64,000 bases of DNA, from positions 124,001 through 188,000 of the forward strand of contig NZ_PGVF01000005.1 in the NCBI RefSeq assembly GCF_002860285.1. The letters are read 5' to 3'. The translations under genes were made by a program, and so were the position numbers. The notes under the pieces are model-generated. The model saw only the letters and a program-made list of their open reading frames with translations. It did no database searches and was not told the origin of the DNA. Of the stretch, positions 1 through 6,759 are shown one piece after another. The first letter of the stretch is position 1. Each line of letters starts with the position of its first letter. This DNA is from Bacillus sp. M6-12 (GTDB lineage Bacteria > Bacillota > Bacilli > Bacillales > DSM-1321).

Positions 1-193
1 GTACATAATAGATGCCGCCGGTTGTAAAGGTGTTTTTAGCAGTATAGATTCCTTCTTTTTTATGATCTGTCTTTAACATAATACTTTTCTTTTCCTTGTC
101 AGCATCCCAAATTTCAAACTTTACTTCATCTGCATCTTCTACATTTTCTTTCCCTGCGTTACCTTGACATTTAACGTTGTTTCCTTGTTCAGC
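1..193 (-). pseudogene. YtkA-like domain fragment, frameshifted, running off the window edge
   Basis: Reading leftwards, one frame gives a start resembling the conserved beginning of a YtkA-like domain (MAELNKETTLNVKVTQ) and a second frame continues it (KENVEDADEVKFEIWDADKE, then a TGGIYYV stretch). The switch falls in the run around 151-156, where one extra base would restore a single frame. The N-terminal signal region expected of this family is absent and the fragment abuts the receiver remnant at 194. YtkA-like proteins are small secreted proteins often found near copper genes, which fits copC-copD downstream. The gene continues beyond base 1, so its C-terminus is unseen. Confidence 0.6.
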
Positions 194-370
194 TCAGCCA
201 TGGTCTTTTCTTGCTTCTATTGCAAACGAAAGACCATCCATAAATGGCATCATGAAATCATCTACAATTAAAAGGTCTGGCATCCTGTTGTGATTCTTGT
301 CCAAAGCGTCCTTCCGTTAGCAGCTTCCGCAATCTGATTTCCTTCTTTCTGTAAAAAGGTTTTCACTATT
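194..370 (-). pseudogene. Response-regulator receiver domain remnant
   Basis: The leftward strand encodes a receiver-like segment with the phosphoacceptor neighbourhood PDLLIVDDFMMPFMDG, preceded by an ALDKNHNR helix-like stretch and, in another frame, by FLQKEGNQIAEAANG. A single missing base near 306-310 separates the two frames. The fragment stops at 194-196, right after the D-to-MPFMDG segment, so roughly the second half of a receiver domain is missing. It is directly followed by the YtkA-like fragment, as if a deletion had fused two unrelated genes. Not expected to be functional. Confidence 0.6.
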
Positions 371-512
371 TACGGTTATACTATTCACACTTCAAACCCT
401 CGTTCCTTAAAGGAATTTCTATATAAATAAATACCTATCTTACAGGTGAAATGTGAAGTCTTTGTGAGGTTTTTAGAGTTTGAAAAAAATCGGAGAGAAA
501 ATTTTTTTTTGA

Positions 513-541
513 TTGACTTGATATTTTTTGATCTCTACAAT
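513..541 (+). promoter_or_regulatory. Sigma-A-type promoter for copC-copD
   Basis: TTGACT at 513-518, a 17-bp spacer, and TACAAT at 536-541 match a vegetative promoter. Transcription would give a leader of about 180 nt before the TTG start at 726. The leader contains a possible 12-codon ORF (ATG near 614) but no riboswitch I recognise. Apart from this promoter I see no gene between 371 and 725. Confidence 0.6.
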
Positions 542-725
542 GAACAAGGTGCCAAATTACAAAGTTTTATAAGCATAGGGGAAATACAGGATATTCTAAG
601 AAATGATCTTTAAATGTCGGTGAGCGCATTTAAGGAGTTTCGCATTTTTTAAAGGAAACACATCCAGTAACAGCGGAAACCTGAAAGGTTCTCCAAAACA
701 AAATAATAATTTTGAGGTGATTCAT

Positions 726-1307
726 TTGAAATTTATATTATATTTTTTGTTAGTTATTTCTCTTTTAGTCCTCCCTGCTTCTGCTTTTGCCCATACAGGA
801 ATCGAAAGCTCAAAGCCTGAAGCTAACTCCATTGTACAGGAAAATACAAAAGAAATTACACTGTTCTTTGAAGGTAATATTGAAGATATAAGCACCATGG
901 CTGTAAAGGATGGAAATGGGCAGGAATTAGAATTAAAAACTGTAAATGTTAAAGGGCAAACGTTAACCGGGGAACTCGTAAATCCTCTTCCAAAGGGAAA
1001 CATTACCGTTACATATAATATCGTTTCTGAGGATGGGCATCCGATGGAAGGCGATTTTGCTTTTCAAGTAGCCAACGAACCGTCAACCGTCCCGAATACT
1101 AATGGAACTCAGAAATCACAAGATGAAACTGAGCCTGAAGAAATGGAAAAAGCAGATCCAAAGCAAGAAGAATCAAATACTAGCCCTTCAACTGCCGTTC
1201 AGGATGAGAGGGAAACAAACGGTGTTTCAACTTTGCTAATAGTGGTTGTGGCTGTTGTAATTGTCGGGGGAATAATCTTGGTTATGGTAAGAAAAAGAAA
1301 TAAATGA
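726..1307 (+). CDS. CopC-domain copper-binding protein with C-terminal membrane anchor
   Basis: Translation shows a signal peptide ending ...ASAFA, then the CopC fold start HTGIESSKPEA, whose mature N-terminal His is a typical Cu ligand, and later the SEDGHPMEG motif, both characteristic of CopC/YobA/YcnJ-N proteins. After about residue 120 there is an acidic low-complexity linker, then a single membrane segment (VSTLLIVVVAVVIVGGIILV) and a basic tail. The start is placed at TTG 726 because GAGGTGA at 714-720 is the ribosome binding site; a GTG at 717 would overlap it. The stop overlaps the next gene's ATG (ATGA), so the two are translationally coupled. Likely role: periplasm-side copper binding and delivery to CopD. 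In Bacillus subtilis YcnJ the two domains are fused; here they are separate genes. Confidence 0.85.
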   Translation: MKFILYFLLVISLLVLPASAFAHTGIESSKPEANSIVQENTKEITLFFEGNIEDISTMAVKDGNGQELELKTVNVKGQTLTGELVNPLPKGNITVTYNIVSEDGHPMEGDFAFQVANEPSTVPNTNGTQKSQDETEPEEMEKADPKQEESNTSPSTAVQDERETNGVSTLLIVVVAVVIVGGIILVMVRKRNK

Positions 1308-2383
1308 CCTGGCTTATTACGTTATCAGATGCAGCTCTATATCTTTGTTTTTCCATGTTGCTAGGGAGTTGTCTTTTAGCTTCTTTACCTGAGAATAAGA
1401 AAGTACCGATCCGTTTTTCAAATCGGTGCCGTGTTATGCTGGCACTGCTTATTCCATTGCTGGCATTTGTTCCAGTGTTAGACATCCTTTTTCAATTTTC
1501 AGCTAATCGGGATATTTCAGCCGTCCTGACAAGTGTTTTATTGCATTCCAGAACGGGATCAACTTGGCTGGTGGCTGTTATAGTATCCATTTTTCTGGTT
1601 TTATTTTTCTTGAATATGGATATTCAAACATCAAGATTGAACGCTGGTATTACTCTTATGTGGGTAAGCTTGCTTGCATTTATTGTAAATTGGTCTGGCC
1701 ATATTGCTGCACTATCTCCAATTTGGGGTTATTTGGCTAATACGATACACTTCATATCTATGGCATTTTGGACAGGTATATTATTTATCATTAGCTGGAA
1801 ATCAACAGCAGACTCAAACTGGGACGTGTTTAGAAAATGGTTTACACCATTCGCATTTTCCTGTGTACTTCTGATTCTCGTTACGGGTATCATCCTTATG
1901 AAGTATACCGTTCCTGAGTACTGGAATTCCTGGCTCTTGCCTTATGGCGAAGCACTTTTGTTAAAGCATTTGTTGTACTCTTTAGTATTAATATTTGCTT
2001 TCATTAACGGCTTTGTTCAAAAAAGACAAATGAATATAAAATGGCTAAGAGCAGAAAGTATCGTCATATTTGTTGTATTTATAGTCACAGCGTTTATGAG
2101 TCAATCTGTGCCGCCAAAGAACGTTTCAGAATCCATTGATAATGCAGGAACAAGCCCAATGATAACAGCTATTACTGGTAAAGAATGGGACTCAAAATTT
2201 TCCGTTGCCTTAACCTGGAACCCTAAAATGATGATTTTCATAGGTATTGCAATCCTTATTTCAGTTTTAATGCTGCAAATATACGAACATAAAACTAGTC
2301 CATACCTGTTCGCATTATTTGGCTGCCTATTGGTGCTTTCACTGTTTTTTACAATCCTATTTGCAATTGAACCGTTAATTTAA
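1304..2383 (+). CDS. CopD-family copper resistance/uptake membrane protein
   Basis: A 359-residue polytopic membrane protein with about eight to nine hydrophobic segments. The stretch NWSGHIAALSPIW followed by TIHFISMAFWTG carries the His residues typical of CopD (PF05425), and LLKHLLYSLVL is a further conserved CopD element. It begins inside the copC stop codon (4-base overlap) and is therefore co-translated with CopC. The pair corresponds to the two halves of Bacillus subtilis YcnJ, which imports copper. No YcnK-type repressor is visible nearby. About 150 bp downstream is a strong terminator. Confidence 0.85.
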   Translation: MTWLITLSDAALYLCFSMLLGSCLLASLPENKKVPIRFSNRCRVMLALLIPLLAFVPVLDILFQFSANRDISAVLTSVLLHSRTGSTWLVAVIVSIFLVLFFLNMDIQTSRLNAGITLMWVSLLAFIVNWSGHIAALSPIWGYLANTIHFISMAFWTGILFIISWKSTADSNWDVFRKWFTPFAFSCVLLILVTGIILMKYTVPEYWNSWLLPYGEALLLKHLLYSLVLIFAFINGFVQKRQMNIKWLRAESIVIFVVFIVTAFMSQSVPPKNVSESIDNAGTSPMITAITGKEWDSKFSVALTWNPKMMIFIGIAILISVLMLQIYEHKTSPYLFALFGCLLVLSLFFTILFAIEPLI

Positions 2384-2536
2384 AACATATAAAGCATTCT
2401 GTAATGTTTTAGTATGATCTTTAGTTGACACCGTCACCGTACCAGCTAAAGCCACCTTGTCCGATTGTTTACCATCATTTCAAAAGTATAGACAACGTAT
2501 AGCGAAACTTTATAGTGACCCCATATATTACGGTAT

Positions 2537-2564
2537 AAAAAAAAGAGCCAATGGCTCTTTTTTT
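2537..2564. terminator. Bidirectional intrinsic terminator
   Basis: A-run, AGAGCC, AAT loop, GGCTCT, T-run. It can end copC-copD on the plus strand and the HesB-like gene on the minus strand. Confidence 0.75.
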
Positions 2565-2570
2565 ATGCTC

Positions 2571-2841
2571 CTAACAGCAATGACCTGTATTTCCTAACAA
2601 CACAATCCCCTTTTTGTCTCCGCTAAGATCAAGAGTAAGGTCATGTGTACTTGGTTCAATCATTGGGTCAATCGCAACCTGTATTTCGTTTATTAAAAAA
2701 ATTTTATCATTTGCTTCTGGCTCATCCAGATCAAGTCCTACTTGAGGCTGCCCTCATCCATAACCAGCAAAAAATACACGAATGTTTTTGGAACTTTTGT
2801 TTTAATATATCACGAGCTTGATCTGTGATAATCATTGCCAT
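2571..2841 (-). pseudogene. HesB/IscA-related protein with in-frame TGA at the conserved Cys position and a frameshift
   Basis: The minus strand starts MAMIITDQARDILKQK, a typical HesB/IscA N-terminus, and in another frame continues NIRVFFAGYG-(TGA)-GQPQVGLDLDEP, with a C-terminus GIVLLGNTGHCC. The frame change lies in the A-rich run about 2787-2802 and needs one extra base. The TGA at 2754-2756 occupies the place of the conserved HesB cysteine. This matches what I know of the HesB-related family (TIGR01911) in which some members read this TGA as selenocysteine. A 5-bp stem (TCAAG/CTTGA, 2731-2745) with loop TAGGA begins 9 nt after the TGA, putting the loop GG 16-17 nt downstream. It is therefore a decayed gene, a miscalled sequence, or a selenoprotein gene with one base error. 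No clear ribosome binding site precedes the ATG. Confidence 0.65.
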
Positions 2842-2993
2842 GCCACATTTCAAAGGAAAGGTTTTTGCCTGCTTATACTACTTCTTTTGTCTCTGATTTT
2901 GGACTGTCTATTCCTTGATAATGTGTGTTCTAAATGCCTGCTCCTTTTTATATTATAACTCTACAATATTTAAAATAAAAAGGAGTGTTACGG

Positions 2994-3374
2994 ATGGAAA
3001 TTCCTGTTTCTGGATTTATGTATCATTCAAATGATTCAGATCCTATGCATTCTCACCACCTTTATATTACCTCATGGGATGGAAGACCAGTGTCTACCCA
3101 TGTCCATGAATTTAAAGGAGTCACCTCTTTTAATAGCGGACACAGTCACAGATATGCTGGCAGAACAGAACCAGCACCAACTGGAGTGCAACATACACAC
3201 AGATACTTTACTTTCACTTCTATCAACGATGGGCATCGACATCAAATTAGAGGAGTTACTGGACCCGCTATCCCATATCAAGGGGGCGGGCATTATCATG
3301 AGTTTAGTGGTGTTACCACCGTGGATGGAACTGCCCCCCACAGACATGGATATAGTGGAACAACAAGTTTATAA
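2994..3374 (+). CDS. ymaF: YmaF-family histidine-rich protein
   Basis: A 126-residue protein built from repeated His-x-His elements: HSHHLYITSWDGRPV, HVHEFKGVTSF, GHSHRYAG, QHTHRYFTFTS, GHRHQIRGVTGPA, GHYHEFSGVTT, PHRHGYSG. The pattern and the opening MEIPVSGFMYH agree with the YmaF family (PF12788). Function is unknown; the spaced His pairs suggest metal binding (inference). The ATG at 2994 is preceded by AAGGAG with 8-nt spacing; an upstream GTG at 2985 lies in that ribosome binding site and is rejected. The gene is divergent from the HesB-like gene and followed by its own terminator. Confidence 0.85.
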   Translation: MEIPVSGFMYHSNDSDPMHSHHLYITSWDGRPVSTHVHEFKGVTSFNSGHSHRYAGRTEPAPTGVQHTHRYFTFTSINDGHRHQIRGVTGPAIPYQGGGHYHEFSGVTTVDGTAPHRHGYSGTTSL

Positions 3375-3387
3375 ATAACTTTTCCTA

Positions 3388-3414
3388 GCTCACCGATTGT
3401 GGTGAGTCTTTTAA
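3388..3414 (+). terminator. Terminator after ymaF
   Basis: CTCACC (3389-3394), 6-nt loop, GGTGAG (3401-3406), then TCTTTTAATTT. Confidence 0.6.
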
Positions 3415-3462
3415 TTTAAGTACCATTTTTTACAATTGAATAAAAATCGGGAAACGGAGAAC

Positions 3463-3494
3463 AATACCTTTAAACTAAAAAGGAAAGAGGTATT
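3463..3494 (+). promoter_or_regulatory. Inverted repeat covering the lipoprotein gene's ribosome binding site
   Basis: AATACCTTT (3463-3471) is nearly complementary to AAAGAGGTATT (3484-3494). The right arm contains the GAGG Shine-Dalgarno of the gene starting at 3499. In mRNA this would hide the ribosome binding site, so translation could be controlled by melting or a binding factor. This is inference from complementarity only. Confidence 0.35.
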
Positions 3495-3498
3495 GAAT

Positions 3499-3810
3499 AT
3501 GAATACAAAGTGGTTAAAACTTTTAACAGCATTATTTCTATCTGCTGCTATGGTAGCGGGATGTAATAATGACGATGGTGACAATAATCCGCCTCCAAAC
3601 GTGGATCAGAACGATACAAATGATGGAGACGATAATAATTTGCCAGACGTTGATGAAAACGACACAAATGATGAAGGTGACAACGATACACTTCCAGGCG
3701 TTGACGAAAATGATACAATAACTGATGATGATGAAGATGACAGAGATCCCGATCCTGAAGATCCTGTAGAAGATACAGAGGATGCAGACAAAGATAAGAA
3801 AGATGAATAA
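3499..3810 (+). CDS. Small acidic Asp/Asn-rich lipoprotein
   Basis: 103 residues. A lipoprotein signal peptide (KWLKLLTALFLSAAMVAGC) with lipobox VAGC puts the acylated Cys at about residue 22. The mature part is very acidic and repetitive: units such as VDQNDTNDGDDNNLP, VDENDTNDEGDNDTLP and VDENDTITDDDED recur with a ~18-residue period, then a D/E/P-rich tail. No fold family is recognised; the repeats could bind Ca2+ or other cations (inference). ATG 3499 is chosen because of the GAGG at 3487-3490; the open frame upstream lacks a signal sequence and a site. A terminator follows. Confidence 0.75.
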   Translation: MNTKWLKLLTALFLSAAMVAGCNNDDGDNNPPPNVDQNDTNDGDDNNLPDVDENDTNDEGDNDTLPGVDENDTITDDDEDDRDPDPEDPVEDTEDADKDKKDE

Positions 3811-3829
3811 AGTTATATAGTAACCCTGC

Positions 3830-3860
3830 AGCACCGTTCTTCCTGGAACGGTGCTTCTTG
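3830..3860 (+). terminator. Terminator after the acidic lipoprotein gene
   Basis: Nine-bp stem GCACCGTTC (3831-3839) / GAACGGTGC (3846-3854) followed by TTCTTG. Confidence 0.65.
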
Positions 3861-4046
3861 CTGTTCGTACCTATTATCATGCCGATTAGAACCCTATTTG
3901 AAGCATACTTCGAGGCTATCGGAGATAATCACTTAGTTGGGTCTTACTCTAAAAGAGGCTTGTTCTACAGGCAACATGGTCTTAAAGGACATACTCTTTC
4001 CTTATAAGGCATGCATAAAGTAAGGTAGAAACATAGGGAGGTTTTC

Positions 4047-4259
4047 ATGTTGGACTATCAAATGATTAATGCAAATCAAATGCCTCAGTTCGATCAGGAA
4101 CAAATTTCTGATATGGATTTAAGACAGTATTATTATCCGCGTCCAAGACGGCGACGCAGACCATATTACCCATATTACCCATATTACTTCTATCCGCCAT
4201 ACCCATATTATCCATATTATCCAGGGTATGGATACGGTGGAGGTTATGGAGGCTACTAA
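4047..4259 (+). CDS. Tyr/Pro-rich coat-like small protein
   Basis: 70 residues. After a polar start (MLDYQMINANQMPQF), residues about 28-58 are a basic cluster RPRRRRR followed by repeated PYYPYYP units, ending GYGGGYGGY. Tyr/Pro/Gly repeats of this type are typical of small spore coat or exosporium-associated proteins, but no named family is certain. AGGGAGG at 4035-4041 supports the ATG at 4047. A CATAAAGTA sequence near 4013 resembles a sigma-K -10 box, which would fit late mother-cell expression; I could not place a convincing -35. Confidence 0.65.
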   Translation: MLDYQMINANQMPQFDQEQISDMDLRQYYYPRPRRRRRPYYPYYPYYFYPPYPYYPYYPGYGYGGGYGGY

Positions 4260-4332
4260 TAGTAATAGGCACATTGCTCATTTTATATTTAAAATTAGAA
4301 AATCTATTAATTTAATTTAAATAGAAAAAAAA

Positions 4333-4370
4333 CAACGTTCACAATTTGAATTGTGAACGTGTTTTTTTTT
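4333..4370. terminator. Bidirectional terminator between coat-like gene and flavoprotein
   Basis: Perfect 12-bp arms ACGTTCACAATT (4335-4346) / AATTGTGAACGT (4349-4360), with A-run to the left and a T-run of ten to the right. Confidence 0.8.
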
Positions 4371-4381
4371 CTTTATTTTCC

Positions 4382-5800
4382 TCAGCAGCAGGATTTACTT
4401 TTAATCTCAATTTTCACAGGGGCGCTAGTTCCGCAGCATGAATTGGTTAAAGCAGGTTCCTTTTCTGAGCAGGATGCTGATTTACAGCTGTCATTAGAAG
4501 TTACTGTATCAGGAGTCATAGTTTCATCACAGCAATTCTTTAGATTCACACTGCACACTCCTGTTTCAGGGAGTTCCAGCCGGACTTCTTTCGCAGCGGT
4601 AAAATCGCCTGTCAGATAAGCGACAACTGATCTCACTTGTTCATACCCTGTTGCGAGCAGGAAGGTTGGTGCCCTTCCATAGCTTTTCATACCAACAATA
4701 TAGAAATCCTTTTCTGGCTGTCTTAATTCTTCTTCACCATGCGGCCTGACCGTTCCGCAACTATGAATATTCGGATCAATAAGCGGGGCAAGAGCCTCTA
4801 CACTTTCAACAGCTGAATCTAGGCTTAGTCTGACTTCGCCAATGTACGAGGTATCGGGTCTGAATCCAGTGCTTACGACTATTTCATCTACATTGCCGAC
4901 TGACGTTTCCTCCCCGTTTATTTCCCCAATTATATTAATTTTTCCATTTTGGGAAGCTATTTCGGTTACATAAAACGGTGTTAAAATAGTTAGTTTTCCA
5001 GATTCTGCAAGCTGTTGAATTCTAATGCCAAGTTCTCCGCGAGCCGGTAAGCCATCATTTTCCTGGCCGCCATACACTTCTGCAATATGTTTCTTGCGGA
5101 GAACCCAGTAGATAGCTGTTTCGGAATGTTTTTCTTGTAATTGTGCTAAATCAAGTAGAGCATTAATCGCTGAATGGCCGCTTCCGATAACCATCACATT
5201 CTTATTCGCATATCTATTTTCCAGTTCCTGTACATTAGGAATGCCATAGAAAATCTGATCTTTTAATCTTCTTTCTGCATTTGTCCAAATTCCATTAGAA
5301 AGAATCGGATTTGGATTCTTCCATGTTCCGGATGAATCAATAACAGCTCTTGCTTCAAATAATTTTGTTTCCCCGTCTACCTCTGCATAAATTTGAAATG
5401 GAACATTTTCTCTTTGGGCATCTTTTAATTTATCGTGCCCTTTTTTAGTGACACCAACTACTATAGCATTTAATATGACATGCTCCTTCATTTCAGGAAG
5501 ATTCCATAGTGGCAGCAGGTATTCCTCTGCAAGTTCACGGCCGGTTGGTATCTTCTCGACATCCGGTGATTTCCAGCCGGATTGTTTAAGGAATTCTTTT
5601 GCCGCTTTATCAATATTGTATTGCCATGGAGAAAACATTTTGACGTGTCCCCACTCAAGCACGCTTGAACCAACTGAAGCACCGGCTTCAAACACGATAA
5701 ACTTCTCCCCTTTTTTTAATAATTGAGCAGCTGCAGCGAGTCCTACAGGGCCACCGCCAATAATTGCGACTGGCAAGGCGCTATTCTTAAATTGATTCAT
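4382..5800 (-). CDS. FAD/NAD(P)-dependent oxidoreductase with cysteine-rich tail
   Basis: 472 residues. Residues about 11-30 form an FAD Rossmann motif (IIGGGPVGLAAAAQLL) and a second dinucleotide fold lies near residue 200 (VMVIGSGHSAINALL); the late VVSTGFRPDTSYIG is a flavoprotein ATG-like motif. The architecture resembles flavin-containing monooxygenase/ArsO-like proteins. The last ~65 residues are unusual: nine cysteines including CC pairs at NCC, NSCC and the terminal SCC. It is the last gene of a leftward operon with a MarR regulator and a 56-residue peptide that also end in Cys pairs. Thiol chemistry with a soft metal, metalloid or reactive sulfur species is likely; arsenic is one possibility, unproven. 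RBS GGGAGG precedes the ATG. Confidence 0.75.
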   Translation of the reverse strand: MNQFKNSALPVAIIGGGPVGLAAAAQLLKKGEKFIVFEAGASVGSSVLEWGHVKMFSPWQYNIDKAAKEFLKQSGWKSPDVEKIPTGRELAEEYLLPLWNLPEMKEHVILNAIVVGVTKKGHDKLKDAQRENVPFQIYAEVDGETKLFEARAVIDSSGTWKNPNPILSNGIWTNAERRLKDQIFYGIPNVQELENRYANKNVMVIGSGHSAINALLDLAQLQEKHSETAIYWVLRKKHIAEVYGGQENDGLPARGELGIRIQQLAESGKLTILTPFYVTEIASQNGKINIIGEINGEETSVGNVDEIVVSTGFRPDTSYIGEVRLSLDSAVESVEALAPLIDPNIHSCGTVRPHGEEELRQPEKDFYIVGMKSYGRAPTFLLATGYEQVRSVVAYLTGDFTAAKEVRLELPETGVCSVNLKNCCDETMTPDTVTSNDSCKSASCSEKEPALTNSCCGTSAPVKIEIKSKSCC

Positions 5801-5855
5801 TTTGTTCCTCCCTTGAATGAAAATTCGGTCAGTGTCTGCATCTTTCAGTTTAATC

Positions 5856-6026
5856 TTAACAGCAAGCCGCTTGGCAGCAGTCGGTTTGAACTGTTGCCTG
5901 TTTGAAAATCGGAATTTGTTTCTTTGTGTGCTTTGCTGGGTTCCTTAAGATTTGTTCTTTCATTAACCCTTCAAATTCTCGAACTCTCTCTTTCGCAATA
6001 ACTTGAACCTCATAATCATTAAACAT
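5856..6026 (-). CDS. 56-residue peptide ending in two vicinal Cys pairs
   Basis: The minus strand encodes MFNDYEVQVIAKERVREF..., ending TDCCQAACC-stop, with AAAAGGAGG 7 nt before the ATG at 6026. The N-terminal two thirds are predicted helical and charged; the last 9 residues contain four cysteines as CC-x3-CC. It lies between the MarR gene and the flavoprotein gene, 55 bp upstream of the latter. Function unknown; the shared CC tails of all three products suggest a metal(loid) or thiol-sensing/carrier role (inference). Confidence 0.7.
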   Translation of the reverse strand: MFNDYEVQVIAKERVREFEGLMKEQILRNPAKHTKKQIPIFKQATVQTDCCQAACC

Positions 6027-6092
6027 TGTAAATCCTCCTTTTTATTTGGTTTCATTTGGGCTTAACGAACATGTTAGAGCTTTAAGTTAAAG

Positions 6093-6107
6093 CTTGTAAT
6101 TTGCAAG
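6093..6107. promoter_or_regulatory. Palindrome upstream of the 56-aa gene, possible MarR operator
   Basis: CTTGTAATTTGCAAG has complementary ends (CTTG/CAAG) and shares TTGCAA with the palindrome in the marR promoter. It is in the marR-peptide gap, where a second operator would make sense. Inference. Confidence 0.35.
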
Positions 6108-6125
6108 TGTTTTCAAAAAAAGATA

Positions 6126-6581
6126 CTACCCCCAAGGAGTAGTGCAGCACACAGATGATTTTACCATTCGGTCATTTAGTAATTTTAAAGAACGAACAAC
6201 AGTTTCTTTTTCGAACTCATTCATGGTAGAGAAGATCTCATTCAGATAATCATTCATTTGCTGTTCTATGGTGTTGTTAATCTTAATGCCATCTTCGGTC
6301 AGAGAAAGAATGGAAATTCGGCGATCTTCAGCATCCGGCGTTTTTTTCACTAAATTCATTTTAATAAGAGTCTGAACCTGCCGGCTGAAGGTAGTAATAT
6401 CTGTACCCAGTGTCTCCGCGATTTGCTGGATCGAAGGTTTATGCTGACGGTGAATTTCATATAGGATATGGCTCTGGACTAATGAAACCTCAATTTGTTC
6501 AGTACTGCAGCAGTTTTTGTTTAATAGTCCAAACCGCCTTGTCAATAGTTGAAACAGTCCTCGAAGATTTTCAGTTTCCAT
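6126..6581 (-). CDS. MarR-family regulator with vicinal cysteines
   Basis: About 151 residues with the MarR winged-helix core: helices around IQQIAETLGTDITTFSRQVQTL (recognition region) and a wing with DAEDRRISILSLTEDG. Two CC pairs flank the DNA-binding domain, NKNCCSTEQ near the N-terminus and SSVCCTTPWG at the very C-terminus. In the folded dimer these could lie together and bind a thiophilic ligand. The start is ATG 6581: AGAGGTGA is correctly spaced for it, whereas the GTG at 6590 is within that site. It heads the operon and probably represses it through the palindrome in its own promoter. Confidence 0.85.
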   Translation of the reverse strand: METENLRGLFQLLTRRFGLLNKNCCSTEQIEVSLVQSHILYEIHRQHKPSIQQIAETLGTDITTFSRQVQTLIKMNLVKKTPDAEDRRISILSLTEDGIKINNTIEQQMNDYLNEIFSTMNEFEKETVVRSLKLLNDRMVKSSVCCTTPWG

Positions 6582-6601
6582 TATTTTCACCTCTTGGTTT
6601 A

Positions 6602-6630
6602 TTTATACGCTATGTATTTGCAAAATGCAA
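6602..6630 (-). promoter_or_regulatory. marR operon promoter with embedded palindrome
   Basis: Reading leftwards, TTGCAT (6625-6630), 17-bp spacer, TATAAA (6602-6607). The perfect palindrome TTGCA-TTT-TGCAA (6618-6630) covers the -35 box, a usual place for a MarR operator. Confidence 0.55.
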
Positions 6631-6708
6631 CCATTTTATTTTGAAAATATTTTGAAATGCTGTAGCAAACTAGAGGTTTAATAGTAAGAAAATTAAAAAC
6701 TTATACCT

Positions 6709-6745
6709 AAAAACCTTAGCCCAAAATATAAAGGCTAAGGTTTTT
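6709..6745. terminator. Terminator after the acyl-CoA synthetase gene
   Basis: AACCTTAGCC (6713-6722) / GGCTAAGGTT (6733-6742), with T-runs on both strands. Confidence 0.75.
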
Positions 6746-6759
6746 TTCCAATCATCATA

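Noticed and set aside
2377..2490. Minus-strand stretch reading NDGKQSDKVALAGTVTVSTKDH, possibly the end of a lost protein
   Set aside because: Only ~34 codons after a stop, no start, no family recognised, and it overlaps the end of copD.
3072..3347. Long antisense frame inside ymaF
   Set aside because: Shadow of the periodic His codons; ymaF itself explains the sequence.
4013..4030. Possible sigma-K -10 (CATAAAGTA) before the coat-like gene
   Set aside because: No -35 at acceptable spacing, so not listed as a promoter.
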